Part shown: piece after piece, positions 55,608 through 64,000 of the stretch
Position numbering within the stretch: position 1 is the stretch's first letter
How the letters are laid out: every line of letters begins with the position of its first letter
Assembly (NCBI GenBank): GCA_963751695.1
Contig: CAVVVP010000005.1
Span: 434,001 to 498,000 of the forward strand
Length of the DNA stretch: 64,000 nucleotides
From: SZUA-22 sp963751695
GTDB lineage: Bacteria; Bacteroidota; Ignavibacteria; Ignavibacteriales; Melioribacteraceae
Reading direction: 5' to 3'
Notes under the pieces: generated by a model
Databases searched by the model: none
The model's input: only the letters and a program-made list of their open reading frames with translations
What the model was told of the DNA's origin: nothing
Translations under genes and position numbers: made by a program

Positions 55608-56570
55608 TTAAACTAGAAGTTTGCCGGCTTTCATAATCGTTTTACCATCGAAATAAACTGTAGGCTTTTTGATAACTCCATCGAGATGAATTGGTACATT
55701 AACATTACCACCCATAGTAATATTGTTCCCAAGCGCAAGATGTATAGTACCTAAAACTTTTTCATCTTCAAGCAGATTTCCGGATAATTTTGCTTTATCA
55801 TTCGCTCCAATACCAAGTTCAGCAATATTTCTCGCTTTCTTACCATGTTTATCCAACATCTTAAATAACTTCTTTGCTTTAGACCCACCGGTAATCTTTA
55901 TTGCATACCCTTTTTCTACTTGGATTTTGATTAGTTGTTTACCTACCACACCAATACCTGACATTGATCCATCAACAACGAATACACCATTTGCACTACC
56001 TTCAAGTGGTGCAACAAAAGTTTCCCCTGTGGGGAGATTTCCACCCTCTCCCTTTTTATGAAAAAGTCCTTTACTAGCAATGGCAGTTCTACCGCCAATT
56101 TTCAGAGAGATATCGGTTCCATTTGGAGCTGTTATTCTAACATCCTCAGTTTTTTCAAAGATTCTTTTCATTTTATTAGTAAGAGCTGCAATTTTCTTAT
56201 AATCAGCGCTTAATCCACGAATCATAACATCGGTTGTTATTCCTGGAAATGTTGCGACTCTAACTCCAATAGCTGATGCGGCTCTTCTAGCATCAGTATG
56301 TGTCAATGATTTGCGTGTTGGAAGAAGTACCACATCAAATTGTTTCATTAAATCTGCAATATATTTAGGAGGTTCCTGTCCATGTGTTTCCCAAGATTTT
56401 AATTCCACATAGAGTGATTCGTGTCCAATATCAATTGCATTGCTATATAATGCTTTACCGATTTCATTTGTTAACTCATCAGTTACAATTAAAACCTTTT
56501 CCTTTTTCTTGGTATTCATGCATTCTGAAATTGCAATTCTACAAGCTTTATCTAGTTTTGTTAGTTTCAT
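55608..56570 (-). CDS. M29-like leucyl aminopeptidase family protein
   Basis: 320-residue protein resembling the M29 (thermophilic aminopeptidase T) family, with GNLPTGETFVAPLEGSANGV, the glutamate-bearing ELGIGANDKA and GTIHLALGNNITMGGNVN segments that hold metal ligands in M29. It is shorter than AmpT/AmpS (about 410). I chose the ATG at 56570 following GAGAG; the longer frame from 56597 overlaps the upstream gene. It probably trims peptides in the cytoplasm. It lies eight bases after the upstream outer-membrane-like gene. Confidence 0.82.
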   Translation of the reverse strand: MKLTKLDKACRIAISECMNTKKKEKVLIVTDELTNEIGKALYSNAIDIGHESLYVELKSWETHGQEPPKYIADLMKQFDVVLLPTRKSLTHTDARRAASAIGVRVATFPGITTDVMIRGLSADYKKIAALTNKMKRIFEKTEDVRITAPNGTDISLKIGGRTAIASKGLFHKKGEGGNLPTGETFVAPLEGSANGVFVVDGSMSGIGVVGKQLIKIQVEKGYAIKITGGSKAKKLFKMLDKHGKKARNIAELGIGANDKAKLSGNLLEDEKVLGTIHLALGNNITMGGNVNVPIHLDGVIKKPTVYFDGKTIMKAGKLLV

Positions 56571-56577
56571 AATACTC

Positions 56578-57333
56578 TCATTGTATTGGTATTCCAATAT
56601 TCAATTGAATTGTTGCACTTAAACCACCCTTTGATACTAAATCTGTATCAGAATTTTCATCTGGTATTGAAGTGCCATTTCCGTTCATTGTAAGATTTTT
56701 TATTTTGGTAAAATTATACATCCCCATACCTTCAATGCTAACATAATCTTTTATAATATGAACTATAACTCCAGAACCAACAGCAAAACCAACTGTAACC
56801 TTAGGAATTTCATAAACTGCTTCTTCGGTTATACTGCCATCAATAATTACTTGATTTGTTAGTTTTGTATCAAAAAATTTAATAGAACCATCGATTATTT
56901 TCCAATCCAAAAAATCTACAACTGGAATTCCAAAATCAAATCCAAGAGCCCAATGATTCATCTCAAACTTTGATTTGAAATCTGTATCTCCAGCTAGTAG
57001 GACTGCATCAGTTACTGTTTGTTCCTCTTTCAAAAATTGGTAGTACCCTTTAACAGTGAAGAAATATTTATCATACTTTGCTCGGACAATGTTCATTCCA
57101 AATCTAAATCCTGTACCTTTTTCGAAATGATACTTCTGATCACTAATTCCAATATCAGAAAGTTGGCTATTTAAATAATTATTCAACCCGTCAGCTTGAT
57201 AATTTTCGAAAGAATATCCCGCATAAATCCCTGATAATCCTAGACATCCAAAACCGCATGTTTGAGAATAATTTGTAGAAGAAATGAATAAGATTACTAC
57301 TCCAACTATATAAATATAAGTGTGTTTTATCAT
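56578..57333 (-). CDS. Putative outer-membrane beta-barrel protein
   Basis: 251 residues: a signal peptide (IYIVGVVILFISSTNYSQ) followed by alternating hydrophobic/polar strands with aromatic ends, e.g. LSGIYAGYSFENYQ, YFFTVKGYYQFLKEE, HWALGFDFGIPVVDF and a C-terminal strand SATIQLNIGIPIQ. This fits a small beta-barrel of the outer membrane; no specific family recognised. The start ATG at 57333 is preferred over an upstream one at 57357 that overlaps the PqqD gene. Confidence 0.7.
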   Translation of the reverse strand: MIKHTYIYIVGVVILFISSTNYSQTCGFGCLGLSGIYAGYSFENYQADGLNNYLNSQLSDIGISDQKYHFEKGTGFRFGMNIVRAKYDKYFFTVKGYYQFLKEEQTVTDAVLLAGDTDFKSKFEMNHWALGFDFGIPVVDFLDWKIIDGSIKFFDTKLTNQVIIDGSITEEAVYEIPKVTVGFAVGSGVIVHIIKDYVSIEGMGMYNFTKIKNLTMNGNGTSIPDENSDTDLVSKGGLSATIQLNIGIPIQ

Positions 57334-57346
57334 CATTAGGAATATT

Positions 57347-57664
57347 TCAACTCTCAATTACTTTTTTATACAGCATTACTAGCTTAGTAGAATGCATCTG
57401 TTTAATGAACTTTACTACTCTTTCCTCAGCCGGTTCAACTTTTTCCCCAAAATGCTCTTTGGTAATATCAGTAATTTCGGTAATATTTAACACACCATTA
57501 ATTTGTCCCCATACATAAGATCCGATTTCGTCAAGATCAATTTTGTAAGGTTTATTTATTTGATTTCTAAAGAATACTTTTTCAATTAACGAAGGATTTT
57601 TAATATACAATACTGTTGTTAAACCCTCATTGTATTCATGTTCGCACTGTCGGACAGGGATCAT
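57347..57664 (-). CDS. Stand-alone PqqD-family protein
   Basis: 105 residues with the PqqD/RiPP-recognition-like fold: KIDLDEIGSYVWGQINGVLN and ITEITDITKEHFG followed by a helix with VEPAEERVVKFIKQM and a final strand. In PQQ and other RiPP pathways this domain binds precursor peptides and partners a radical SAM enzyme, but none is encoded nearby. The frame is open to a TTG at 57688 that overlaps the MFS stop; I prefer the ATG at 57664. Confidence 0.8.
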   Translation of the reverse strand: MIPVRQCEHEYNEGLTTVLYIKNPSLIEKVFFRNQINKPYKIDLDEIGSYVWGQINGVLNITEITDITKEHFGEKVEPAEERVVKFIKQMHSTKLVMLYKKVIES

Positions 57665-57684
57665 GTATAAGAATTCCTCATCCT

Positions 57685-58961
57685 TCAATTTACCATTCCT
57701 TTTTCTAATCCATGTCCATTTGGCCCAAGTTCATTTTTACGAAGTAGATAGGCGAAAATGAATCCAACAATTCCCAATATTGATAGAATCCACATTCCCA
57801 TTGCATAACCTTCCGGATTTTCAGCAGAAGCTCCTTGAATATCATTTGACCAACCTAGTAAGTAATTAAATGCAAAGACACCAATTTGCTGAATAACGTC
57901 ATAATTGAATATGCGGTACCTAGTCTATTCTGTTGAACAAGATATGCAACTGATGGCCACATAATTGCTGGGATTAGAGAGAAAGCTATACCAAGCATTA
58001 CTATTGGTACATATAATGTAATTCCTGAGTATACCAGCATTAAATAGACCGGTAAAATTAGAATTGAACCAACCATCATCATTGTTGCCCGCTTTCCAAT
58101 TTTATCAGCAAGAAGTCCAAATAAGGGAGTTGCGATCATTGAGGCAAAGATAAGTGCACTATTTAATTGTCCAGCAAGTTCTCTGGAAGCTCCATGAGCT
58201 TCTTGATAAAACTTAATCGCAAAAGTTCTGAATGGAAAAACTGCAGAATAAAATGTTACACATAGAATTACTATGTACCAGAATGATTTATCGAATTTAA
58301 ATAGATCCGAAAAAACAAATTTATCTGTTTCACTTGCTTCACCCAAGAAATATTTCTTCTCAGCATAAGTGTCCATCACCCAATAAATAATTCCACCAAT
58401 TATACAAGTTAATCCTATTATGAAGGCAATATAGAGTGGTTCATTCCAAGAAGAATAGAAACTTCTACCCCATGTTGGTGACCAGTCAGCAGCAAATGAA
58501 CCGAGCCGAGCTATAGTTAAGTTAATTCCAAAGGCAAATCCTAACTCTTTTCCTTTAAACCATTTAGCTAGGGCGGTAGTTATCGCTACTATTAGAGGTT
58601 CAGCTCCAATGCCAAGCAGAAGCCGGCTTCCTAACATTACGTAAAGATCTGTACTTACTGCAGTAATTAAAGCAGCAATAGAACAAATAGCACCAAAAAT
58701 CAATATCGAAATTTTAACCCCAAGTCTATCAATTATTGGCCCACTGATAATCAGAATAAAGACTGCTGCAAAACTATAAATAGAATTTAAGTGAACCGAT
58801 ATTCACATCAGAAAACCCTAGTTCAGATTTAAGCATATCGGCAATAGGAGCAATACTATCATAAATATAATAATTCCCAAACATTGCCAGACTAACAAAT
58901 ATCAATACTGTCCATCTATAGATAGGTGATGGTTGATTGGTTTGATGATAGATTCAGCCAT
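57685..58961 (-). CDS. Major facilitator superfamily transporter (two or more frameshifts)
   Basis: Twelve-helix MFS permease. From ATG 58961 (AESIIKPINHHLS) the frame breaks within about 60 bases, resumes with WTVLIFVSLAMFGNYYIYD and again reaches the long central frame 58703-57855 (MLGSRLLLGIGAEPLIVAI, GLLADKIGKRATMMMVGS, the MFS loop motif). The last 55 residues (NYLLGWSNDIQGASAENPEG to HGLEKGMVN) are in another frame ending at 57685. The total is about 425 residues, normal for MFS. The substrate is unknown. The stop overlaps or abuts the PqqD gene start. Confidence 0.85.
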
Positions 58962-58979
58962 AATTCACCAGATTATTAC

Positions 58980-60934
58980 TTAAGTTTTATTTTTTTTAAT
59001 TAGCAAAGTAATAACAACAGAGAAGCTGAAGCAATAAATAGACCAAAGAGATATAATATCTCCTGAAAAACCCATACTTTCACCTATACCAGTATTTAAT
59101 TTATCAGCAACAGAAATTTCAATACCGGCAGAATCTGTCTTCCCAAATCCATCCTTTTAAGGATGCAATAAAATTCCTGTTAATGCTCCACCAGCAATTA
59201 GTCCAGAACTTAATAATGCACCAGGACCAATTTCAGAATCTTCATTTTCTGTTTTTCTAACTTTATCAGCAATCAGTTTTACTAATCCTCCAACATAGAT
59301 TGGAGATGATACTGACAAATGGAAGGTAAGCACCAACGGCAAATGGTAGGGACCTAACTCCACTTAACTCCATTACTGCTGCGATTCCCATCCCGACAAT
59401 AACTAATCCCCAAGGAAGATTTTGACTTAACAATCCTTTTATAACAGTTGCCATTAAAGTTGCTTGGGGAGCTGGAAGCTGATCTGATCCAATTATAAGA
59501 ATATCATTTAACATTATTATTGTAAAACCAATTACTAACACCGAAGCAGCAACACCAATTAATCAAACCAATCTGCTGTTTTATCGGCGTAGCTCCTACT
59601 ATATAACCAGTTTTCAAATCTTGTGATGTTGCGCCAGCATTTGCTGAAGCAATACAAACAATTGAACCGACAACTAAAACAATCGGTTGATAAAATTCTC
59701 CGGTCCATCCAACAGCAACAAAAATTAAGGCCGTGGCCATTAAAGTAGCAATTGTCATTCCTGAAATTGGGTTGGAGGAAGATCCAATCAGTCCAACAAT
59801 TCTGGATGAAACTGTTACAAAGAAGAATCCAAAAATAACAATCATTATTGAAGAGAGAAGATTTGTTGGTATGGATGGAATGGCAACCATTAAGATCACG
59901 AGAACTACACTTCCAATAAGAACAAAAACTAGTGGAATATCTTTTTCAGTTCTTTCTTTTTCAACTTTGTTATACTTTACTTTCTTTCAGATCTTTAAAT
60001 GAATCTTTAAATGCATTTATTATTGTTGGGAATGATCTTATCAAAGTAACAACTCCACCAAAAGTCACAGCACCGGCACCAATATATCGAATGTAGTTAC
60101 TCCATATTTCATTTGCTGACATTTCAGAAATAAGTTAGTCTGCCGGTGGGAAAACAGTTGATTAAATTATCTCCAAGCAACGTAATTAGGGGAATTAGAA
60201 CCAGCCAAGAAAGGACACCACCAGCAACCATAATTCCTGCAATTTTTGGTCCAATTATATAACCAACTCCTAATAACTCAGGAGTAATCTCACCCATTAA
60301 CTGTTCCGTTAGGCAAGAGCTGAAGTTCTGCCAAATACATATCTGTGGAACATCTTTCCATAAACCAAATAGTGACATTAAAGATTTATATAGCAAAGGC
60401 AATTCCCAAACCATAGAAAACTTTTTGAGCTAGAGTTACCTCCCTTTTCGCCAGCAATTAGAACATCTGCACAAGCAGTTCCTTCAGGGAATGGAAGATT
60501 TCCATGTTCCTTTACAATTATGGATCTCCGTAAAGGAATCATAAATAGTACACCAAGAATTCCACCTGCTAAAGCAAGAGCAAAGATTTGAAAATATTGA
60601 AAATACTCACTCCCTCCAGGTAAAAATAGTAGATGCAGGAATAGTAAAAACAACACCTGCAGCAACAGATTCACCAGCTGATCCAATTGTTTGAACCATA
60701 TTATTTTCTAAGTATGGTCGCTTTTCCAAATTTCTTAATTATTGAAATTGAGAGAACAGCAATAGGGATCGATGCACTAACTGTTAGGCCAACCTTAAGA
60801 CCTAGATAAACTGTTGCAGCACCAAAAATAATTCCAAAAATGGCACCTAAGATAATTGCTTTTGGGGTAAATTCTGGTATTAGATCCGAAGCGGAGATAT
60901 AAGGTTTAAATTGAGGTTGTTTTATTTCAGTCAT
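58980..60934 (-). CDS. OPT family oligopeptide transporter, interrupted by many frame changes
   Basis: Proton-coupled oligopeptide/metal-chelate transporter of about 650 residues. The intact N-terminus reads YISASDLIPEFTPKAIILGA and GAATVYLGLKVGLTVSASIP, diagnostic of OPT. Later pieces give LRRSIIVKEHGNLPFPEGTA, NAGATSQDLKTGYIVGATP and SSPIYVGGLVKLIADKVRK, all conserved OPT segments in the right order but in changing frames. The end is the frame with LIKKNKT at 58980. The 1955-base span equals the family length. Frame changes cluster here as in uvrD and nifJ. Confidence 0.88.
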
Positions 60935-61023
60935 TCATTCTCATTTTTTGTTCATTACAAAGTAATTTATCATAGAATATTTTGATTTACATTGTGAAAA
61001 GCAAGGGAATAAATAACTGGCAA

Positions 61024-61819
61024 TTAGAAGTTCATTTTTCTCAATCCAATATGACAAAGTGCAAAGTCATATTTTACAGGATCATTTGAATCGAACTTCT
61101 TTAAATTATTCGTTATTTCTTCAGCCATCTTCCACGAAACAATTTTACGGTTAGTTAATTTCAGATATTTTCCAATTTTAGCAATATGTGTATCAACGGG
61201 AATTATTAATTGATCTGGACGGATTTCTGGCCAGAGACCAAAATCTAATTCATCCTTTCTAATCATCCATCTTAGAAAAAGATTTTGTCGCTTGCATGCG
61301 CTACCCTTAAAAGGATCTGGGAACATAAATTTAATTCCATTTGATATGTATCCGCTTTCTTTACTAATAATGTTCGTCAGATTTTGAGAGAAAAACGAGA
61401 GTGAACCCTTGATATTTTTCTCTTTCGCGAAATAATATAAAAGGAATAGATAGTTTAATGATCCATATACTTCATATATTTTTTTTAATCCCGAGAGTAG
61501 TGCAACTACATCTTCTCCAGTGTAAAAACGATGTTTGATGTCTTTTAAATAGTTTACCTTCTTTTTTCGAACTGAAATTAGTAATAAAAGTATATGGGTT
61601 ATTATCCATTATTTCAAAAATCTTTTCTAAAGTATTTAGAATATGGGTCACACTTCCGTAAGCAAATACTGAAGAAATAAATGCAGAGATTTCTATATCA
61701 AGAGGAGATGTATATCGATGTGGGAATTCTAGTGGATCAGGTGAAATTTGACTTTTATCAAATGCTTTATAGTGATACTTAAGTTTGTTTTTGATTTTTT
61801 CTTTAGATAAACGCGGCAT
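61024..61819 (-). CDS. TIGR02757/DUF2400 family protein (frameshifted)
   Basis: About 265 residues across two frames. The N-terminal piece reads PDPLEFPHRYTSPLDIEISA and FISSVFAYGSVTHIL, and the C-terminal piece reads SACKRQNLFLRWMIRKDELD, LIIPVDTHIAKIGKYLKLTN and YDFALCHIGLRKM, the family hallmarks. The break is between about 61480 and 61570, beginning near the AAA-rich KLFKRH segment. The family has a helical DNA-glycosylase-like (HhH-GPD) appearance, but no activity is established to my knowledge. Confidence 0.83.
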
Positions 61820-61837
61820 TTGATTCCAATATTATAA

Positions 61838-62554
61838 TTAATTCTTAGAAATTAGTTCTCTCATGTCTTTAACAGCCTTTTTTACACCTACAAAAATCGA
61901 GCGTGCAATAATAGCCTGACCAATACTAACTTCGTCGATTTCTTCAATGACTAAAAAATCTTTTATGTTATTGTAGTTTAGTCCATGTCCAGCATTTACA
62001 CCAAGTCCAAGTTTTTTGGCATGCTTAGCAGCAAGTCTTATCCGATCAAGCTCCTCGAACATGTCATCTTCTGTATCAGCATTCGCATAATTTCCAGTGT
62101 GAATTTCGATCATGTCCGCTTCAATTCCAGCTGAAGCATCAATCTGTTCAATATCTGGTTCAACGAAAAGAGATACTAAAATTCCAGACCCATGCAACCT
62201 CTCAATTGCAGATCTTAATTGATCAATGTTATCAATTACGTTCAATCCACCTTCGGTTGTAAGTTCTTGTCGTTTCTCAGGAACCAGTGTTGCTAATTCT
62301 GGTTGAATATCGCAAGCTATATCTATTATTTCTTCGACAGCTGCCATTTCAAGGTCCAACTTTGTCGTAATCATCTCACGTAGTAACCTGACATCACGTT
62401 CATTAACATGTCTACGATCTTCACGAAGATGGACAACAATTCCATCAATTCCGCACTGTTCTGCTAATAAAGCATAAGTAACTGGATCAGGCTCTTGCTC
62501 TCCTCTTGCATTACGGAGTGTACCAACATGGTCAACATTCAATGTAAATTTCAT
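61838..62554 (-). CDS. pdxJ: Pyridoxine 5'-phosphate synthase
   Basis: Condenses 1-deoxyxylulose 5-phosphate with 3-amino-1-hydroxyacetone phosphate to PNP in DXP-dependent vitamin B6 synthesis; 238 residues. It starts KFTLNVDHVGTLRNARG; the active-site His/Arg region is VVHLREDRRHVNERDV and the Glu is in DLEMAAVEEII. GLGVNAGHGLNYNNI binds phosphate. The ATG at 62554 follows GAGGAAG; an in-frame ATG at 62572 lies too close to that site. Confidence 0.96.
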   Translation of the reverse strand: MKFTLNVDHVGTLRNARGEQEPDPVTYALLAEQCGIDGIVVHLREDRRHVNERDVRLLREMITTKLDLEMAAVEEIIDIACDIQPELATLVPEKRQELTTEGGLNVIDNIDQLRSAIERLHGSGILVSLFVEPDIEQIDASAGIEADMIEIHTGNYANADTEDDMFEELDRIRLAAKHAKKLGLGVNAGHGLNYNNIKDFLVIEEIDEVSIGQAIIARSIFVGVKKAVKDMRELISKN

Positions 62555-62654
62555 TTTACTTCCTCTCTTCATTCGATTTTAACAATCTAATTTAATAATA
62601 TCATCAAAAAAGGACTAGTAAAATTGAGAGTTTAACTTTAATTAAGAAATCGTA

Positions 62655-63287
62655 TTATAACAGCTCTATTGCGGCAAGTGAAGAATTGATTTTTTCTTTT
62701 TCATCCTCATAATCTTTTTCCTGAATTGAAAAATCAAACTGAATTATTCGATTTTGATTGTTCATGAATATGTTTTTAAACGATAGAAGACTAGATTTTT
62801 TAATTATTAATTGAGTAATTACAAGATTATTAGTTTGAATAGTTTTTCTTTCAAAATCTTTTATTGGATTAAATTTTCTAAAACGAGAGATATAGCTGTC
62901 AATTGAAAGTTCGGTTTCCTCAGAGGTTATATTCTTATTTATACTACCAATTCTGAGTAGACCAGAAATGCCTGAATTAAAGTAAAACGCCTTTGGCTGA
63001 TAAACAATAAAATTTCCATCAAACTGTTCACTATCTAATCTTGCTACATAACGTTCGGAAAGTTCCGAAGACATCAATTCCCAGTGCAGTGGAGTTCGAT
63101 AAGAAATCCCGAGCTCTTCATCAATAACAATGTTACTCAAAATATCTTCCTTTGGAATGACATTTTTTGATTTTTTCTCAATAGTTTTATCTTCTCCACA
63201 GTATTGAAGTAGTAAAACAGTAGTAAAAAGGAATATGGATTTTCTAAATCTCAAAACAATAACTTTCTTTTCTTCTAATTTATTCAA
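62655..63287 (-). CDS. Hypothetical lipoprotein
   Basis: About 200 residues. A lipoprotein signal FRKSIFLFTTVLLLQYCGED puts a lipidated Cys after a basic n-region, and the mature part begins with a charged linker. The body has ELGISYRTPLHWELM, reminiscent of lipoproteins with a PsbP-like or DUF1795-like fold that carry the phrase 'yrtP..W'. The frame opens at a TTG (63287); a second TTG at 63254 would give a tighter signal peptide. Function unknown. Confidence 0.68.
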   Translation of the reverse strand: MNKLEEKKVIVLRFRKSIFLFTTVLLLQYCGEDKTIEKKSKNVIPKEDILSNIVIDEELGISYRTPLHWELMSSELSERYVARLDSEQFDGNFIVYQPKAFYFNSGISGLLRIGSINKNITSEETELSIDSYISRFRKFNPIKDFERKTIQTNNLVITQLIIKKSSLLSFKNIFMNNQNRIIQFDFSIQEKDYEDEKEKINSSLAAIELL

Positions 63288-63357
63288 TTGGGAAGAGAAT
63301 TACAAAAAATGTTAATTCTCTGATTCGTTAATCTATACAAGGGGATGAGAAATGGAT

Positions 63358-64000
63358 CTAGGAGATACTGATACTGCTATGTTTGAATAATTTATAGTTT
63401 ATACTGTCGGTCAATGCTTGCAATGAAGCCTGAATAATATTTTCTGATACTCCAACAGTAGACCACTCATTATGATGATCACCAGATTCGATCAACACTC
63501 TCACTTTAGCAGCTGTTCCATCACCTTCTCCAAGAACTCTCACCTTGTAATCTAGCAAATGAATTTCCTCAAGTTCTGGGAAAAACCGAATAAGTGCTTT
63601 TTTCAAAGCCTTATCTAAAGCATTCACCGGGCCATGTCCATCAGCAGCCGTATGTTCTTCTTCACCATTAACCACAACTTTTAAGACTGCTTCTGAATAC
63701 TCATCACCATTTCCATCAAACATAACATTAACTTTTGCGTAAGTAATTTCAAAAAACGATGTAGTTTCATTAAGCTCTGCTCTTAATAATAATTCAAATG
63801 AAGCTTCAGCTCCATCAAATTGAAAACCTTTGTACTCGAGACCTTTTAAAAATTGTACGAACTTTTTATTGAACTCTTTATCATCAGGTAGCGTTATCCC
63901 TAATTTTTCGGCTTTGTACCTTATGTTACTTTGTCCAGAAAGATCAGAGACAATAACTCGTTGAACGTTACCAACATTAATTGGTTCAATATGCTCGTAC
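63358..64000 (-). CDS. cimA: Citramalate synthase, C-terminal part (runs off the window)
   Basis: C-terminal 213 residues of an alpha-isopropylmalate-synthase-type enzyme. RVIVSDLSGQSNIRYKAEKL and GYQ-like FKGLEYKGFQFDGAEASFEL mark the CimA group, and the LeuA dimerisation/allosteric domain follows with VVNGEEEHTAADGHGPVNAL and YKVRVLGEGDGTAAKVRVLI. CimA condenses pyruvate with acetyl-CoA to citramalate for isoleucine synthesis and is feedback-inhibited by Ile through this domain. The catalytic HMGL domain lies beyond 64000. No clear terminator follows the stop. Confidence 0.9.
   Translation of the reverse strand, partial: YEHIEPINVGNVQRVIVSDLSGQSNIRYKAEKLGITLPDDKEFNKKFVQFLKGLEYKGFQFDGAEASFELLLRAELNETTSFFEITYAKVNVMFDGNGDEYSEAVLKVVVNGEEEHTAADGHGPVNALDKALKKALIRFFPELEEIHLLDYKVRVLGEGDGTAAKVRVLIESGDHHNEWSTVGVSENIIQASLQALTDSINYKLFKHSSISIS

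Noticed and set aside
1..64000. CRISPR array, tRNA, rRNA or prophage
   Set aside because: No regularly spaced direct repeats, cloverleaf-like sequences, rRNA motifs or phage structural genes were seen.

Overview
The window is AT-rich (about one third G+C by eye) bacterial chromosome. It most likely comes from a Gram-negative member of the Bacteroidota/Ignavibacteriota (FCB) group. Supporting signs are a short primary sigma factor, many lipoprotein signals, a DUF2911 protein, a large homodimeric pyruvate:ferredoxin oxidoreductase next to a dihydroorotate-dehydrogenase-like gene, a folB-folK-deoxynucleoside kinase run, stand-alone PqqD and TIGR02757 proteins. No rRNA, tRNA, CRISPR array, prophage or integrase gene was seen.

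Layout. 0-7.4 kb: an oligopeptide ABC transporter in two divergent operons; the leftward one (binding lipoprotein, two permeases) ends in a Ser/Thr kinase-ATPase that runs off the edge. 7.4-10.1 kb: accessory genes (DUF2164, CPBP membrane protease, alpha/beta hydrolase) separated by long inverted repeats that resemble integron attC sites. 10.3-12.6 kb: katG, richer in G+C than its neighbours. 12.6-17.2 kb: DHOD-like gene and nifJ (nifJ broken by many frame changes). 17.6-26.2 kb: nucleotide-sugar genes, thioredoxin, primary sigma factor, DEAD-box helicase, DUF2911 protein, class V aminotransferase. 26.2-32.8 kb: a complete trpEGDCFBA operon preceded by a tryptophan attenuator with a 25-residue leader peptide containing WAWWW. 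33-41 kb: Ppx/GppA, dNK, folK, folB, EamA, YfiH operon and two trans-sulfuration-type PLP genes. 41.0-44.4 kb: a four-cassette, integrase-less integron-like array (CALIN type). 44.7-48.9 kb: fmt, def and an M1-fold protein that has lost its zinc site. 49-64 kb: two sodium symporters, a phosphofructokinase with pyrophosphate-type residues, a UvrD helicase, an M29 peptidase, MFS and OPT transporters, TIGR02757, pdxJ and cimA.

Themes. Peptide and amino-acid handling recurs: Opp and OPT uptake, M29 peptidase, NSS and AGCS symporters, Trp synthesis under leader-peptide control, citramalate synthase for isoleucine. The PPi-type phosphofructokinase and PFOR suggest an energy-sparing, at least partly fermentative or anaerobic core, with katG as an oxidative-stress addition.

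Quality caveat. Many genes contain single-base frame changes, several of them in homopolymer runs, clustered in nifJ, uvrD and the MFS/OPT/TIGR02757 stretch. I read most of these as sequence errors rather than pseudogenes and give the whole-gene span. The most novel material is the cassette array with its unusually long attC-like sites, and the trp attenuator architecture.
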